Counted from the stretch's first letter, positions 17,728 through 27,520 are shown. The stretch is DNA of 47,228 bases from Prevotella sp. (GCA_017442825.1 JAFRYZ010000068.1:1-47228); one strand, 5' to 3'. Translations and numbers: made by a program. The notes: generated by a model from the sequence alone, not told the origin.

Positions 17728-18416
17728 AAGCTGCCGTTATCTACATATTGTTGTTGCTTGCCGTTCTGCCTGTTAGGGCGCAGGACGACATGGAGTACCG
17801 CATGGAGGTGGGTGCTGGCGGTGGTCTGATGGGATATTTGGGCGATTTCAACGGAAATCTAACGAAAGACCTGCAGCCGATGGGAACGGTTTTGCTGCGA
17901 TATAATTTCGATACGTATAAGACGATGAAACTGAACGTCAGCTACGGAAAACTGAAAGGAAACTCGAAGGATGTGGAAACATACTATCCACCGTATGCCA
18001 ACAATCCCTATAAGGTGGATAACTCGCTGATTGACGTGGGGATGACGTTCGAATATAATTTCCTTCCCTATGGTACAGGGAAGGAGTATCGAGGAGCAAA
18101 ACGATTGGTGCCGTTCGTATTCGGAGGCTTTGGAGCAACGTTTGTCAGCCTGAAGAATAGTGAAAAGAAGAGTGTCTTTACAGCAAATGTACCGATAGGT
18201 ATCGGATTAAAATATAAAGTGGGTGACAGGATGAATGTCGGATTGGAGTGGGCGATGCACTTCTCGTTGAGTGACGAACTCGACGGTGTAAAAGACCCGT
18301 ACGGCATTCCAAGCAAGGGTGCATTCAAGAATACTGATTGCTATCACACCCTGCAGGTAACTTTCTCCTATAGTTTCATGGCTAAATGCCGCGTATGTCA
18401 TAACCAAGATGAGTAA
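17724..18416 (+). CDS. DUF6089-like outer-membrane beta-barrel protein
   Basis: 230 residues from the ATG at 17724, which overlaps the preceding stop as ATGA. Signal peptide about 1-19 ([13 protein letters not shown]). The mature protein shows alternating strands typical of small OmpA/PorT-type barrels ([54 protein letters not shown]). After the last strand comes a short tail with a CxxC pair ([11 protein letters not shown]), unusual for an outer-membrane barrel. It overlaps the uppS start by 8 bp. Commonly found between DUF6242 and uppS/bamA in this order; function not established. Confidence 0.75.
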   Translation: MKAAVIYILLLLAVLPVRAQDDMEYRMEVGAGGGLMGYLGDFNGNLTKDLQPMGTVLLRYNFDTYKTMKLNVSYGKLKGNSKDVETYYPPYANNPYKVDNSLIDVGMTFEYNFLPYGTGKEYRGAKRLVPFVFGGFGATFVSLKNSEKKSVFTANVPIGIGLKYKVGDRMNVGLEWAMHFSLSDELDGVKDPYGIPSKGAFKNTDCYHTLQVTFSYSFMAKCRVCHNQDE

Positions 18417-19143
18417 TAACAACAGCATAAATGTTCCGCAACATATTGCCATTATCATGGATGGTAATGGACGTTGGGCAATGGAACAAGGTAAAGAACG
18501 CACATACGGTCATCGGGCTGGTGTGGAAACGGTACGGCGCATCACGGCGGAGTGTGTGAGGATGGGAGTGAAATATTTGACGCTCTACACCTTCTCTACC
18601 GAGAATTGGAACCGACCTTCAGACGAGGTGGCTACGCTCATGGGACTGGTGCTTTCATCGTTGGAGGATGAAATATTCATGAAGCACAACGTCCGTTTTC
18701 GCGTAATAGGCGACATGAATCGGTTGCCAGAAGATGTACAGCAGAAGTTGCGCGAGACGGAAGAGCATACGGTGAAGAATGATGCTATGACAATGGTAGT
18801 GGCGCTGAGCTACTCCAGCCGTTGGGAAATTACAAATGCTGTGAAGGAAATCGTACAAGAGGTGCACGAAAAAGGAAAAATGCCTCAAGTGACAGAGGAG
18901 TTTATCAGTCAGCACTTGCAGACCAATTTCATGCCCGATCCTGACTTGATGATTCGTACCGGAGGCGAACTGCGCATCTCAAATTATCTGCTATGGCAGA
19001 TAGCTTACAGCGAGTTGTATTTCTGTGATACCTATTGGCCAGACTTCAGAGAGGAAAACCTTCACATGGCGATAGAAAGCTATAATCAAAGGCAACGCCG
19101 TTACGGAAAGACGGAAGAACAGGTAGAGAACGGAAAATTGTAA
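18409..19143 (+). CDS. uppS: Isoprenyl transferase (undecaprenyl diphosphate synthase)
   Basis: 244 residues. Condenses isopentenyl diphosphate units onto farnesyl diphosphate to make the C55 carrier for peptidoglycan and polysaccharide synthesis. The cis-prenyltransferase signature IMDGNGRWA with catalytic Asp18, the [11 protein letters not shown] motif and the C-terminal [25 protein letters not shown] region are all present. It starts inside the end of the DUF6089 gene and is followed by bamA after 19 bp, so it belongs to the envelope operon. Confidence 0.95.
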   Translation: MSNNNSINVPQHIAIIMDGNGRWAMEQGKERTYGHRAGVETVRRITAECVRMGVKYLTLYTFSTENWNRPSDEVATLMGLVLSSLEDEIFMKHNVRFRVIGDMNRLPEDVQQKLRETEEHTVKNDAMTMVVALSYSSRWEITNAVKEIVQEVHEKGKMPQVTEEFISQHLQTNFMPDPDLMIRTGGELRISNYLLWQIAYSELYFCDTYWPDFREENLHMAIESYNQRQRRYGKTEEQVENGKL

Positions 19144-19162
19144 AGAATGAAAAGATAGACCG

Positions 19163-21784
19163 ATGAATTTCGCTTATATATATAATAAGGTATATGTGTT
19201 GCTGGTCTTGCTTTGTGCTTTTGGCATACAAGCAAGGGCGCAGGAGAAGATAGTGAACCCTTCTGTTAGCTATTCTGATAACGCTCGCGAGGTGGTTATC
19301 GGAGGGTTGGCTGTTTCGGGGGTGCAAGGCTACGAAGACTTTGTGTTGACAAGTATCTCTGGATTGGCAGTAGGACAGCGGATAGAAATGCCGGGTAGTC
19401 AGATTACACAGGCTGTGAAGCGTTACTGGAAGCACGGATTGTTCTCCGACGTGGCTATTTCAGCAGATTCTATTGTTGGTGATACGGCATACCTACATAT
19501 CTATTTGAAACTCCGTCCGCGCGTCTCTTCTATCAATTACATCGGATTGAAGAAAAGTGAGCGTGAGGATTTGGAGCAGAAACTCGGTATCATCAAAGGG
19601 GGACAGATTACACCGAACATGACAGCCCGTGCTAAGTTGATAGCTCAACGTTATTTTGAGGATAAGGGTTACAAGAATGCAGATATCAATATCTATCAGC
19701 GCGACGATGTGTCGAACGAGAATCAGGTAATTCTATACGTTGATGTTGATAAGAAGCAGAAAATTAAAGTTAAGCAAATCGTTATTGAGGGGAATGACAA
19801 ACTGACCGACAAGAAATTAAAGGGTGGACTGTTCAGAAAAGGGGCTTTCAAGAAACTTCACGAAACGGGCAAGTTCTCTAGTTTTCTCAAGTCGAAGAAA
19901 TATACACCGGAACGTTGGGCAGAAGATAAAAAGAATGTTATCGAAAAATACAACGAAAACGGATATCGTGATGCTGTCATTGTGAAAGACAGTGTCTGGA
20001 ACATCGACGACAAGCATGTGGGAGTCTATCTGAAGATTGACGAAGGCCAGAAATACTACCTGCGCAATGTGACTTGGGTGGGTAATACGGTTTATTCAAC
20101 GGCTCAATTGGACAATATCCTTGATATGAAGAAGGGTGATGTATATAACCAGAAGCTCTTGAACAAGCGTCTGACCGAAGATGACGATGCTGTGGGTAAT
20201 GCTTACTGGAACAATGGTTACCTTTTCTACAATCTGCAACCTACCGAAGTGAACATCGTCGGAGACTCCATTGACCTTGAAATGCGTATTTTCGAAGGGC
20301 AACAGGCCCACATCAACAAGGTGCGCATCAATGGTAATACACGTATCTATGAGAATGTGGTGCGCCGTGAGTTGCGTACCAAGCCGGGTGACCTCTTCTC
20401 GAAGGAAGCTCTTAGTCGTACTGCACGTGAATTAGCTTCAATGGGACATTTCGATCCAGAGGCTGTCAGCCCTGATGTCAAACCCAATTATGAAGACGGA
20501 ACGGTGGATATCAACTGGAACCTGAAACAGAAGTCGAACGACCAAATTGAGTTCTCGTTGGGTTGGGGACAGACGGGAGTTATCGGTCGTGTAGGTCTGA
20601 AACTGAACAATTTCTCCATGGCAAACCTGTTCAAGAAGAAAGGTGAGCGACGTGGCATCATGCCGATAGGCGATGGTGAAGTCATTTCGTTGGGCGTGCA
20701 GACAAATGGTCGTTACTACCAGTCGTACAATGCTTCTTATTCCACGGGTTGGCTCGGTGGTAAGCGTCCCAATCAATTTAGTGTCGGTGTTTCCTATAGT
20801 AAAATGACGTCAGTATCGGACAACTACTACAATAGTGCTGTCATGAACAACTACTGGAATTACTATGGTGGAGTAGGCAGTTTTGGTACAAACAATTACG
20901 AAAACTACTACGACCCGGACAAGTATATCCAGATGTTGGGGGCTAATATTGGGTGGGGTAAGCGTCTGCGTTGGCCTGACGACTATTTCACATTGTCGGT
21001 ACAGTTAGCCTACACCCGCTACATGATGAAGAACTGGAACTACCTGATGATTACGAACGGAGCTTCCAACAACTTGAATATGAGTATCGCGTTAAATCGT
21101 ATTTCTACCGACAACCAACTTTTCCCACGTCGAGGTTCTGAGTTTACGGTTTCGCTGACTCTCACACCGCCATGGTCAGTGTTCAACAATAAAGACTATG
21201 CCAATCTTGCAAAGGATGTCAACTCTTCAACTTATCAGTCAGAAGTTCAGGAAAAATACCGTTGGATTGAATACCACAAGTGGAAGTTCAAGTCAAAGAC
21301 TTATACAGCTCTGACAGGAGGACAGAAATGCTTTGTGTTGATGACGCGTATAGAAATGGGTCTTTTGGGTTCGTATAATAAACACAACAAGTCGCCATTT
21401 GAAACATACTATGTTGGTGGTGACGGTATGAGCGGCTATTCATACGGCTATTCGGAAGAAACGATTGGTCTGCGTGGTTATGAGAATGGTTCTATCGGAT
21501 ATCCTACTTACGCATACGACCGCTTTACACTGGAACTTCGCTATCCGTTCTTGCTCGGCAACACTACCATCTATGGTCTTGGCTTTGTAGAGGCAGGTAA
21601 CGCATGGCAGGAAATCTCAGACTTTAATCCGTTTAAGATGAAGCGGTCTGCTGGTATTGGTGTGCGTCTCTTCCTGCCAATGGTGGGTATGATGGGTATT
21701 GACTGGGCATACGGCTTCGATAAAGTATCCAATGGTTCACGTGGCGGAAGCCAGTTCCATTTTGTGCTCGGACAAGAATTCTAA
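19163..21784 (+). CDS. bamA: Outer-membrane protein assembly factor BamA
   Basis: 873 residues. A signal peptide (about 1-27, ending QARAQ) is followed by a series of POTRA domains (about 45-450; for example VEGNDKLTDKKLKGG-like and VRINGNTRIYENVVRREL segments) and a C-terminal 16-stranded Omp85 barrel (about 460-873). The barrel region shows GLRGYENGSIGYPTYA and FVEAGNAW motifs and ends with phenylalanine (HFVLGQEF), as expected for substrates and members of the BAM machine. It inserts beta-barrel proteins into the outer membrane. Position directly upstream of the skp genes is conserved widely. Confidence 0.95.
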   Translation: MNFAYIYNKVYVLLVLLCAFGIQARAQEKIVNPSVSYSDNAREVVIGGLAVSGVQGYEDFVLTSISGLAVGQRIEMPGSQITQAVKRYWKHGLFSDVAISADSIVGDTAYLHIYLKLRPRVSSINYIGLKKSEREDLEQKLGIIKGGQITPNMTARAKLIAQRYFEDKGYKNADINIYQRDDVSNENQVILYVDVDKKQKIKVKQIVIEGNDKLTDKKLKGGLFRKGAFKKLHETGKFSSFLKSKKYTPERWAEDKKNVIEKYNENGYRDAVIVKDSVWNIDDKHVGVYLKIDEGQKYYLRNVTWVGNTVYSTAQLDNILDMKKGDVYNQKLLNKRLTEDDDAVGNAYWNNGYLFYNLQPTEVNIVGDSIDLEMRIFEGQQAHINKVRINGNTRIYENVVRRELRTKPGDLFSKEALSRTARELASMGHFDPEAVSPDVKPNYEDGTVDINWNLKQKSNDQIEFSLGWGQTGVIGRVGLKLNNFSMANLFKKKGERRGIMPIGDGEVISLGVQTNGRYYQSYNASYSTGWLGGKRPNQFSVGVSYSKMTSVSDNYYNSAVMNNYWNYYGGVGSFGTNNYENYYDPDKYIQMLGANIGWGKRLRWPDDYFTLSVQLAYTRYMMKNWNYLMITNGASNNLNMSIALNRISTDNQLFPRRGSEFTVSLTLTPPWSVFNNKDYANLAKDVNSSTYQSEVQEKYRWIEYHKWKFKSKTYTALTGGQKCFVLMTRIEMGLLGSYNKHNKSPFETYYVGGDGMSGYSYGYSEETIGLRGYENGSIGYPTYAYDRFTLELRYPFLLGNTTIYGLGFVEAGNAWQEISDFNPFKMKRSAGIGVRLFLPMVGMMGIDWAYGFDKVSNGSRGGSQFHFVLGQEF

Positions 21785-21863
21785 TTTGGAAGTCGTAAAT
21801 GACAGAATAATAAACGATTAGAATGTGGTTGCGTCAAACAAAAGAATAAAAACAATAAAGAAT

Positions 21864-22373
21864 ATGAAAAAGACGATGATGATAGCTCTCTTCGCTGTAG
21901 CAGCGATGACGGCAAATGCGCAGAAGTTTGCACTCATAGATATGGAATATATCTTGAAAAATGTTCCTGCTTATGAGCGTGCCAACGAACAGTTGAATCA
22001 GGTCAGCAAGAAATGGCAGGCTGAGGTAGAGGCTCTCAATACAGAAGCTAGCACGCTGTATAAGAACTACCAGAACGAGGTGGTATTCCTTTCTCAAGAG
22101 CAAAAGAAGGCGAAGCAGGAGGCTATCATGCAGAAAGAAAAGGAGGCTTCTGATTTAAAACGTAAATATTTCGGTCCTGAAGGTGAACTCTTCAAGAAAC
22201 GTGCTTCGTTGATGACGCCGATTCAGGACGAAGTCTACAATGCCGTTAAGGATATTTCCGACCAACGTGGTTACTCACTTGTCGTTGACCGTGCTGCTAA
22301 TGCCGGCATCATCTATGGCTCACCGAAAGTTGATATAAGCAATGAAGTGCTGCAGAAACTAGGCTATCAATAA
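21864..22373 (+). CDS. skp: OmpH/Skp-family periplasmic chaperone, paralogue 1
   Basis: 169 residues from the ATG at 21864 (an upstream in-frame GTG-type extension at 21825 would bury the signal peptide). Signal peptide about 1-19 (AAMTANAQ), then the small beta body (KFALIDMEYILKNVPAYERANEQL) and long charged helices (about 40-125) forming the tentacles that hold unfolded outer-membrane proteins, then the closing strand (YSLVVDRAANAGIIYG). It escorts barrel proteins from SecDF to BamA. First of three tandem paralogues. Confidence 0.9.
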   Translation: MKKTMMIALFAVAAMTANAQKFALIDMEYILKNVPAYERANEQLNQVSKKWQAEVEALNTEASTLYKNYQNEVVFLSQEQKKAKQEAIMQKEKEASDLKRKYFGPEGELFKKRASLMTPIQDEVYNAVKDISDQRGYSLVVDRAANAGIIYGSPKVDISNEVLQKLGYQ

Positions 22374-22430
22374 CCTTAGCAATTCCTAGCAACTCCTAGG
22401 CTCTCCTAGAAAATCCTAGTTCCACCTAGA
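22371..22430. repeat. 10-bp-period array with CCTAG core, six units
   Basis: CCTAG stands at 22385, 22395, 22405, 22415 and 22425, exactly 10 bp apart, with a diverged unit (CCTTAG) at 22374. It fills the gap between two skp genes. A related array, inverted or shifted (CCTAGGAAA units), lies before tyrS at 36311-36370. Confidence 0.9.
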
Positions 22431-22475
22431 AAAAGAAAACAACAAACAATTACAAAATAAAAAACAGAAAGAAAA

Positions 22476-22970
22476 ATGAAAAAGATTATTATCATGTTGA
22501 TGCTGTGCGCACCAATGGCTGTGTTTGCACAGAAGTTTGGTCATCTTGACTCTCAGGCTCTTATCCAGTCTCTTCCTGAGGCTATCAAAGTTCAGAGCGA
22601 ATTGGAAGCCCAAGGTAAGATTTATGAAAACGACCTCAAGGCTATGCAGGACGAATTGCAGCGCAAGGCTGAGGAATATGACAAGACTAAGAGTACGATG
22701 AATGCTACAAAGCAGGCAGAGACCGAAAAGACCCTGCAGGATATGTACACCAAGATTCAGCAGCAGGCTCAGGACAACCAGACTGCATTCAACAAGTTGC
22801 AGCAAGAGAAGCTCGGCCCGATTCTCGACAAGGTGCGCAAGGCTATAGAAGAAGTTGCCAAGGCTGGCGGCTACGTCTATATTATGGAGAAGGCTGCAGG
22901 TCAGCCCCTATACATCAACGAGGCTGTCAGCAAGGATGTAACTGCTGAGGTTAAGGCTAGGTTGAAGTAA
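22476..22970 (+). CDS. OmpH/Skp-family periplasmic chaperone, paralogue 2
   Basis: 164 residues. Signal peptide about 1-18 (LCAPMAVFAQ). Residues 20-40 (KFGHLDSQALIQSLPEAIKVQSEL) and the C-terminal strand (YVYIMEKAAGQPLYINEA) make the Skp body; the middle is a glutamine/lysine-rich coiled coil (about 42-120). It lies 102 bp after paralogue 1, separated by the CCTAG array, and its stop overlaps the start of paralogue 3 as TAATG, so translation of the two is coupled. Role presumed as chaperone for outer-membrane proteins. Confidence 0.88.
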   Translation: MKKIIIMLMLCAPMAVFAQKFGHLDSQALIQSLPEAIKVQSELEAQGKIYENDLKAMQDELQRKAEEYDKTKSTMNATKQAETEKTLQDMYTKIQQQAQDNQTAFNKLQQEKLGPILDKVRKAIEEVAKAGGYVYIMEKAAGQPLYINEAVSKDVTAEVKARLK

Positions 22971-23485
22971 TGAAAATGAGAAGAACTGTCATCATACTTT
23001 TCGCACTCCTCTTTACGGCAGTCCTGCAGGCGCAGGATTTGAAGTTTGGAATCTTCAGCTATGAAGCCGTGCTTCAATCAATGCCCGACTATATTGCGGC
23101 ACAGCAGGACTTGTCACAGTTGCGTTCGCAATACGATGCTGAGACGAAACGTACCGAAGACGAATTCAACGTAAAGTATGAAGCGTTTCTTGAAGAACAG
23201 TCAGGCCTTGCTCCAACCATCCGCAACAAGCGACAGCTGGAGTTGCAGGACATGATGGAGCGAGGCATCACCTTCAAGAAAGAGGCGAAACGTTTACTGG
23301 AGCAGGCAGAGAAAGATGCGCTCACTCCTGTCAAGAACCGCTTGTCGGAGGCCGTCAAGCAGCTTGGGCGTGAACGCGGATATGCCTTCATCCTTAATGC
23401 CGACAGCGAGGCAGTACCCTACATGAGTGCTGATAAGGGTGAAGACGTCACCGAAGTACTCAAAGCCCTGCTAATGAAAAAATAA
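22970..23485 (+). CDS. OmpH/Skp-family periplasmic chaperone, paralogue 3
   Basis: 171 residues. Signal peptide about 1-21 (FALLFTAVLQAQ), Skp body start LKFGIFSYEAVLQSMPDYIAAQQDL, helical tentacles about 40-125, closing strand RGYAFILNADSEAVPYMS. Compared with paralogues 1 and 2 the helices are richer in arginine. Starts at the last base of the previous stop codon (TAATG). Followed after 16 bp by murI, so probably in the same transcript. Confidence 0.85.
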   Translation: MKMRRTVIILFALLFTAVLQAQDLKFGIFSYEAVLQSMPDYIAAQQDLSQLRSQYDAETKRTEDEFNVKYEAFLEEQSGLAPTIRNKRQLELQDMMERGITFKKEAKRLLEQAEKDALTPVKNRLSEAVKQLGRERGYAFILNADSEAVPYMSADKGEDVTEVLKALLMKK

Positions 23486-23501
23486 TCATCAATCGTTACA
23501 A

Positions 23502-24335
23502 ATGATGCAGCCCCCCACTGGTCCCATAGGCATTTTCGATTCTGGCTACGGCGGACTTACCATCTTACATGGTATCCGTCAGTTGCTTCCAGAGTACGAT
23601 TATCTATATCTCGGTGATAATGCCCGTGCGCCCTATGGGTCTCGTTCGTTTGAGGTGGTCTATCAGTTCACTCGTCAGGCGGTGATGAAGCTTTTCGAGA
23701 TGGGTTGCCATTTGGTAATCCTCGGATGTAATACGGCTTCGGCAAAAGCATTGCGTACCATTCAGCAGCGCGATTTGCCCTTGATAGATTCTTCTCGACG
23801 TGTTCTCGGTGTCATACGTCCTACGGCAGAGGTTATCGGTAGCCTGACCACTAGTCGTCATGTGGGTTTGTTGGCTACCGAAGGAACTGTGCGCAGTGAC
23901 AGTTATCGATTGGAAATACAAAAACTCCATCCCGATATTCAAGTAACAGGTATAGCCTGTCCTTTGTGGGTTCCCATCATTGAAAACAACGAAGCAGACT
24001 CTCCTGGTGCTGATTACTTCGTCAAGAAACGGTTAGACCAGTTGATGCGTCTCGACCCTGAAATTGATACCATCATCCTCGGATGTACTCATTATCCTAT
24101 TCTCATGCCAAAAATCCTGAAACATATTCAACCTGGCGTTCGCATTGTTCCGCAGAGCGAATATGTAGCAGAGAGTTTACAGGGCTACCTGCAACGTCAT
24201 CCAGACATTGAGCGGCGCATAACCAAAACTGGTCATTGCCAATACTATACAACAGAAAATCCTGATAAGTTCAAGGAAACAGCACAGATATTTCTCCACG
24301 AACACGTCAATGTTAGGCACATAGACTTGGAATAA
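23502..24335 (+). CDS. murI: Glutamate racemase
   Basis: 277 residues. Converts L-glutamate to D-glutamate for peptidoglycan stem peptides. The family signature GIFDSGYGGLTI is at residues 10-21, the first catalytic cysteine is in LGCNTASA (Cys76) and the second in ILGCTHYPIL near residue 196. Two adjacent ATGs allow a start at residue 1 or 2. Placement after skp is common in Bacteroidales and closes the envelope cluster. Confidence 0.94.
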   Translation: MMQPPTGPIGIFDSGYGGLTILHGIRQLLPEYDYLYLGDNARAPYGSRSFEVVYQFTRQAVMKLFEMGCHLVILGCNTASAKALRTIQQRDLPLIDSSRRVLGVIRPTAEVIGSLTTSRHVGLLATEGTVRSDSYRLEIQKLHPDIQVTGIACPLWVPIIENNEADSPGADYFVKKRLDQLMRLDPEIDTIILGCTHYPILMPKILKHIQPGVRIVPQSEYVAESLQGYLQRHPDIERRITKTGHCQYYTTENPDKFKETAQIFLHEHVNVRHIDLE

Positions 24336-24361
24336 GCAACAGAACTAACCCAACAATTACT

Positions 24362-25906
24362 ATGCTACACATCCATGAAGAGGCGGCACGCTGCCTGTTG
24401 TGCAAGGATGCCCCCTGCACAAAAGCGTGTAAAAAAGGAGATCCTGCACGCGTTATCCGCGCCATTCGTTTTGACAATACTGCCAATGTTTGGCGTTGGC
24501 TGGAAGGTTGCACAGATGCCGACCTCGACCGAGCAGAGCAAGCCTGTATCCACTATGACCGACCGATACGTATTAGAGAATTGGTAAATGCTGTGTCTTC
24601 TTCGCAAATAAAAGCAGAAACACTTCCCTCCCTTGCCATAGACTTTTGTAATATTCCATGTGAAAATCCGTTCTTCCTAGCATCGTCTGCCATTTGTACG
24701 AATTACGAGATGGTTGCTCGCGCCCTTGAAATGGGGTGGGCAGGTGTCTTTTATAAGACCATTTGCAAGCAAGAAATCAAGGAAGTTTCGCCTCGCTTTG
24801 ATGCTGTTGGGAAGGAAGGAACTTCTTTTGCCGGATTCCGCAATATGGAACAGTTGAGCGAAAATCCCTACGAGGTGGATTTCGAGATCCTCCGCCGCCT
24901 GAAACAAAACTATCCTACAAAGATTATCGTTGCTAGCATCATGGGGCAATATGAAGAAGAGTGGATAGACTTGGCGGTAATGGCTGAAGAGGCTGGCTGC
25001 GATGCTGTGGAACTGAACTTTTCTTGTCCACAGATGCGACTGACTGGAATGGGCAGTGACGTTGGACAAAACCCCGAATTGGTTACCTTTTTCACGGCAA
25101 ACGTCAAACGTAATGTAAAGATACCCGTCATCCCCAAGATGACACCTAATATTACCCATATCAATGATCCTGCAACGGGGGCTTATTTTGCAGGTGCCGA
25201 CGCTATTTCAGCCATCAATACCATCAAGAGTGTGACGATGACCCCAGAGGCAGAAGTCAGTCAACAGAAAACAATATCAGGTTATAGCGGGCGGGCAGTG
25301 AAGCCCATAGCCCTGCGTTTCATTCTTGATATGGCAACGAATCCCATTCTTCATCAACACAATAGGGAGCGCAAAATCGGGTATGACTATCTGGTTGGAT
25401 ATGATGAGAAGCATGCCAAGACAAAGAGCATCCAACTAAGCGGTATAGGCGGAATAGAGACATGGCGAGATGCGTTGGAATTTATCCAACTCGGTTGCCA
25501 TAACGTGCAGATATGTACTGCCGTCATGCAATTTGGCTATCGTATCATCGACGATCTTATTTTAGGTTTGCAGACTTATTTGGCAGAAAGAGGTATCGAG
25601 CATTTGGAAGATATTGTGGGCGAACAACTGCCTTTCTTTGTCCCACCTTCCGATCTCGACCGTGAGACAATGATCTATCCGACTATTGACCGAGAGCGTT
25701 GTGTTGGTTGTGGACGCTGTTATGTCTCTTGTCAGGATGGTGGTCATCAGGCCATCACCTTTGATGAGGACAGCCGTCAGCCACATATCGTAGGTACAAA
25801 TTGTGTAGGGTGTCATCTCTGCCGACTCGTTTGTCCTACAGGTGCTATTGGACAGACAAAACGAGTTGCCAAGAAGAGCGTCAGAAAGCCGTCAGCCTGC
25901 GACTGA
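24362..25906 (+). CDS. preA: PreA-like dihydropyrimidine dehydrogenase with N-terminal iron-sulfur extension
   Basis: 514 residues. Residues 1-80 carry CxxCxxxxCxxxC (Cys11, 14, 19, 23) in an AARCLLCKDAPCTKAC context like the N-terminal iron-sulfur region of single-chain dihydropyrimidine dehydrogenases. No FAD/NADPH domains follow. Residues about 90-420 form the FMN barrel (ELNFSCPQM, KMTPNI, SGYSGRAVKPIALRF, SGIGGIETW). The C-terminus has two 4Fe-4S motifs (CVGCGRCYVSC and CVGCHLCRLVC). It therefore resembles E. coli PreA plus a fragment of its partner PreT; no PreT is seen in the window. Likely acts on pyrimidines, though an amino-acid or other substrate cannot be excluded. Its 3' end overlaps the opposite-strand permease gene by 26 bp. 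Confidence 0.8.
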   Translation: MLHIHEEAARCLLCKDAPCTKACKKGDPARVIRAIRFDNTANVWRWLEGCTDADLDRAEQACIHYDRPIRIRELVNAVSSSQIKAETLPSLAIDFCNIPCENPFFLASSAICTNYEMVARALEMGWAGVFYKTICKQEIKEVSPRFDAVGKEGTSFAGFRNMEQLSENPYEVDFEILRRLKQNYPTKIIVASIMGQYEEEWIDLAVMAEEAGCDAVELNFSCPQMRLTGMGSDVGQNPELVTFFTANVKRNVKIPVIPKMTPNITHINDPATGAYFAGADAISAINTIKSVTMTPEAEVSQQKTISGYSGRAVKPIALRFILDMATNPILHQHNRERKIGYDYLVGYDEKHAKTKSIQLSGIGGIETWRDALEFIQLGCHNVQICTAVMQFGYRIIDDLILGLQTYLAERGIEHLEDIVGEQLPFFVPPSDLDRETMIYPTIDRERCVGCGRCYVSCQDGGHQAITFDEDSRQPHIVGTNCVGCHLCRLVCPTGAIGQTKRVAKKSVRKPSACD

Positions 25907-27113
25907 TGTTACGAACGGGATACCATACAGCGAGCCAGCCGACTACGATAACGGTAACGAAGATAAGGACGATATCCCACGGGTGAACGCTAATGGGATA
26001 GGCATCAACGACAAAGGAACCGCTGCTGTCACCAAGTCGGACAAGACCAAATTGCTGTTGCAACCAACAGAGCAACAGACCTATAAGTATGCCGATAACA
26101 GCTCCTGCAAGTGATATCATACGACCTTCGAAAAGGAAGATTTGTGTAATTTGCTTGCTTGAAGCACCGAGATTGCGTAGAGTTACCACATCGTCTCTCT
26201 TGTCAATAATCAACATGGAAAGAGAACCAATGATGTTGAAGCAAGCCACCAACAAGATGAAAGTTAGGAAAACATAGGCAAAGAACTTTTCTATCTGCAT
26301 GATTTTGAACGTGTCTGCCTGTTGTTCGTAACGATCCAGCACACGATACTTCTCGCCGACAATCTCTTGTATCTTTTTCTTTGCCGATGCTATATCCACG
26401 TTCGCTTTCATCCGCAGTTCCAAACTGCTCAGTTCGCCTTGTCTGTTAAACAAATTACGTGCAAAAGCGATGGAGGTAATGATGTAGTCTTTATCGTATT
26501 TTGATTGTTTCACTTGGAACACTAACCCCGGAGAAACCAGCGAGTCTTCCACGAAGGCTCCTTCTGGATTCATCATGTCTAGTTGTCCTTCTCGTTGTGG
26601 TGCGTAGATATGCAGATAATCTTGCCACTTGGCACCCGTTCCGAGATTTTGTGCTAACTGTATGCCGACAATCCCATATTGCAGATTGGCAGCATGCAAC
26701 TTGTAGTCACCATCACCATAAAGGATACTTTGGATGTTTGTTAGTGAGTCGAAATTATCTTCCACCCCCTTTACCATTACCATAGCCTGTCGTTCGCGAT
26801 AGATAGCAAGAGCCATATCTTCCACACTCTCCGTTGCCACCTCAACCTCGGGCAAGGCCTTTACCTTCAGCAGCACAGGGTCGTCAGCAGGAACAGTTTT
26901 ACCCGTGGCGGGAACCACTTTCATTTGTGGGTCGAAGGTGGTGAAGAAAGAAGCTACAAGGTCGCTGAAACCATTGAATCCACTTAATACAACCACCAAA
27001 GCCATCGTTGCTACGGCAACACCGATAACGGAGATGGCACTGATAATGTTTATAGCGTGTGTGCTCTTCTTTGAAAAAAGGTAGCGTCGGGCAATGTAGA
27101 ATGGGAAACTCAT
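25881..27113 (-). CDS. FtsX/LolC-LolE-like ABC transporter permease
   Basis: 410 residues. One N-terminal membrane helix (about 20-45, INIISAISVIGVAVATMALVVVLSG), a large periplasmic domain (about 50-265), and three C-terminal helices (about 270-300, 318-345, 372-395). The architecture is that of MacB/LolCE permeases, which move lipoproteins or other hydrophobic molecules out of the inner membrane using a separate ATPase. None is encoded next to it here. Its start overlaps rbfA's stop by 4 bp (ATGA), an arrangement seen in Bacteroidales. Ends convergently over preA by 26 bp. LolC/LolE role is inferred. Confidence 0.82.
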   Translation of the reverse strand: MSFPFYIARRYLFSKKSTHAINIISAISVIGVAVATMALVVVLSGFNGFSDLVASFFTTFDPQMKVVPATGKTVPADDPVLLKVKALPEVEVATESVEDMALAIYRERQAMVMVKGVEDNFDSLTNIQSILYGDGDYKLHAANLQYGIVGIQLAQNLGTGAKWQDYLHIYAPQREGQLDMMNPEGAFVEDSLVSPGLVFQVKQSKYDKDYIITSIAFARNLFNRQGELSSLELRMKANVDIASAKKKIQEIVGEKYRVLDRYEQQADTFKIMQIEKFFAYVFLTFILLVACFNIIGSLSMLIIDKRDDVVTLRNLGASSKQITQIFLFEGRMISLAGAVIGILIGLLLCWLQQQFGLVRLGDSSGSFVVDAYPISVHPWDIVLIFVTVIVVGWLAVWYPVRNISRRLTAF

Positions 27114-27445
27114 TTTTTCAGCAGTTCGTCAATGCGTTCGATGTAGTCGAGAGAGTCGTCGATGAAAAAACGTAGTTCAGGTATGATACGCACCTGATGA
27201 CGAATGCGCTTGCCCAGTTCGTAGCGAATAGCTTTTTCGTTTTTATGGATGTTTTCCAACAACTCTTCCGCCTTTTCGCTGGGAAAAATGCTCAAGTAAG
27301 CCGTACAGATGCCGAGGTCTGGAGAAATCTTAGTCCGCGTTACACTGACCATTACACCGTGCATCATGCGCGTCTGACTTTGAAAAATCTCCGCCAACTC
27401 TTTCTGCAGCATGCGTGCTATTCGGTTTTGTCTTGTTTCTTGCAT
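27110..27445 (-). CDS. rbfA: Ribosome-binding factor A
   Basis: 111 residues using the ATG at 27445 (MQETRQNRIARMLQKELAEIF); a longer frame from 27496 lacks family support. RbfA binds the 30S subunit and helps the 5' end of 16S rRNA mature. The KH-type fold is recognisable from VSVTRTKISPDLGICTAYLSIF and the final LRFFIDDSLDYIERIDELL. Followed by the permease gene with a 4-bp overlap. Confidence 0.93.
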   Translation of the reverse strand: MQETRQNRIARMLQKELAEIFQSQTRMMHGVMVSVTRTKISPDLGICTAYLSIFPSEKAEELLENIHKNEKAIRYELGKRIRHQVRIIPELRFFIDDSLDYIERIDELLKK

Positions 27446-27520
27446 GATATTGTTTTTTGATTGAGCGCAAAAGTAGCCAATACTTTTGAAAGACACAAGA
27501 AAAAAAGGAAAAAACCAATC

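Noticed and set aside
24362-25906. Missing catalytic cysteine in the dihydropyrimidine dehydrogenase domain
   Set aside because: The GMGSDVGQ stretch differs from mammalian enzymes, but as I recall it the E. coli PreA reads the same here, so it is not evidence for inactivity.
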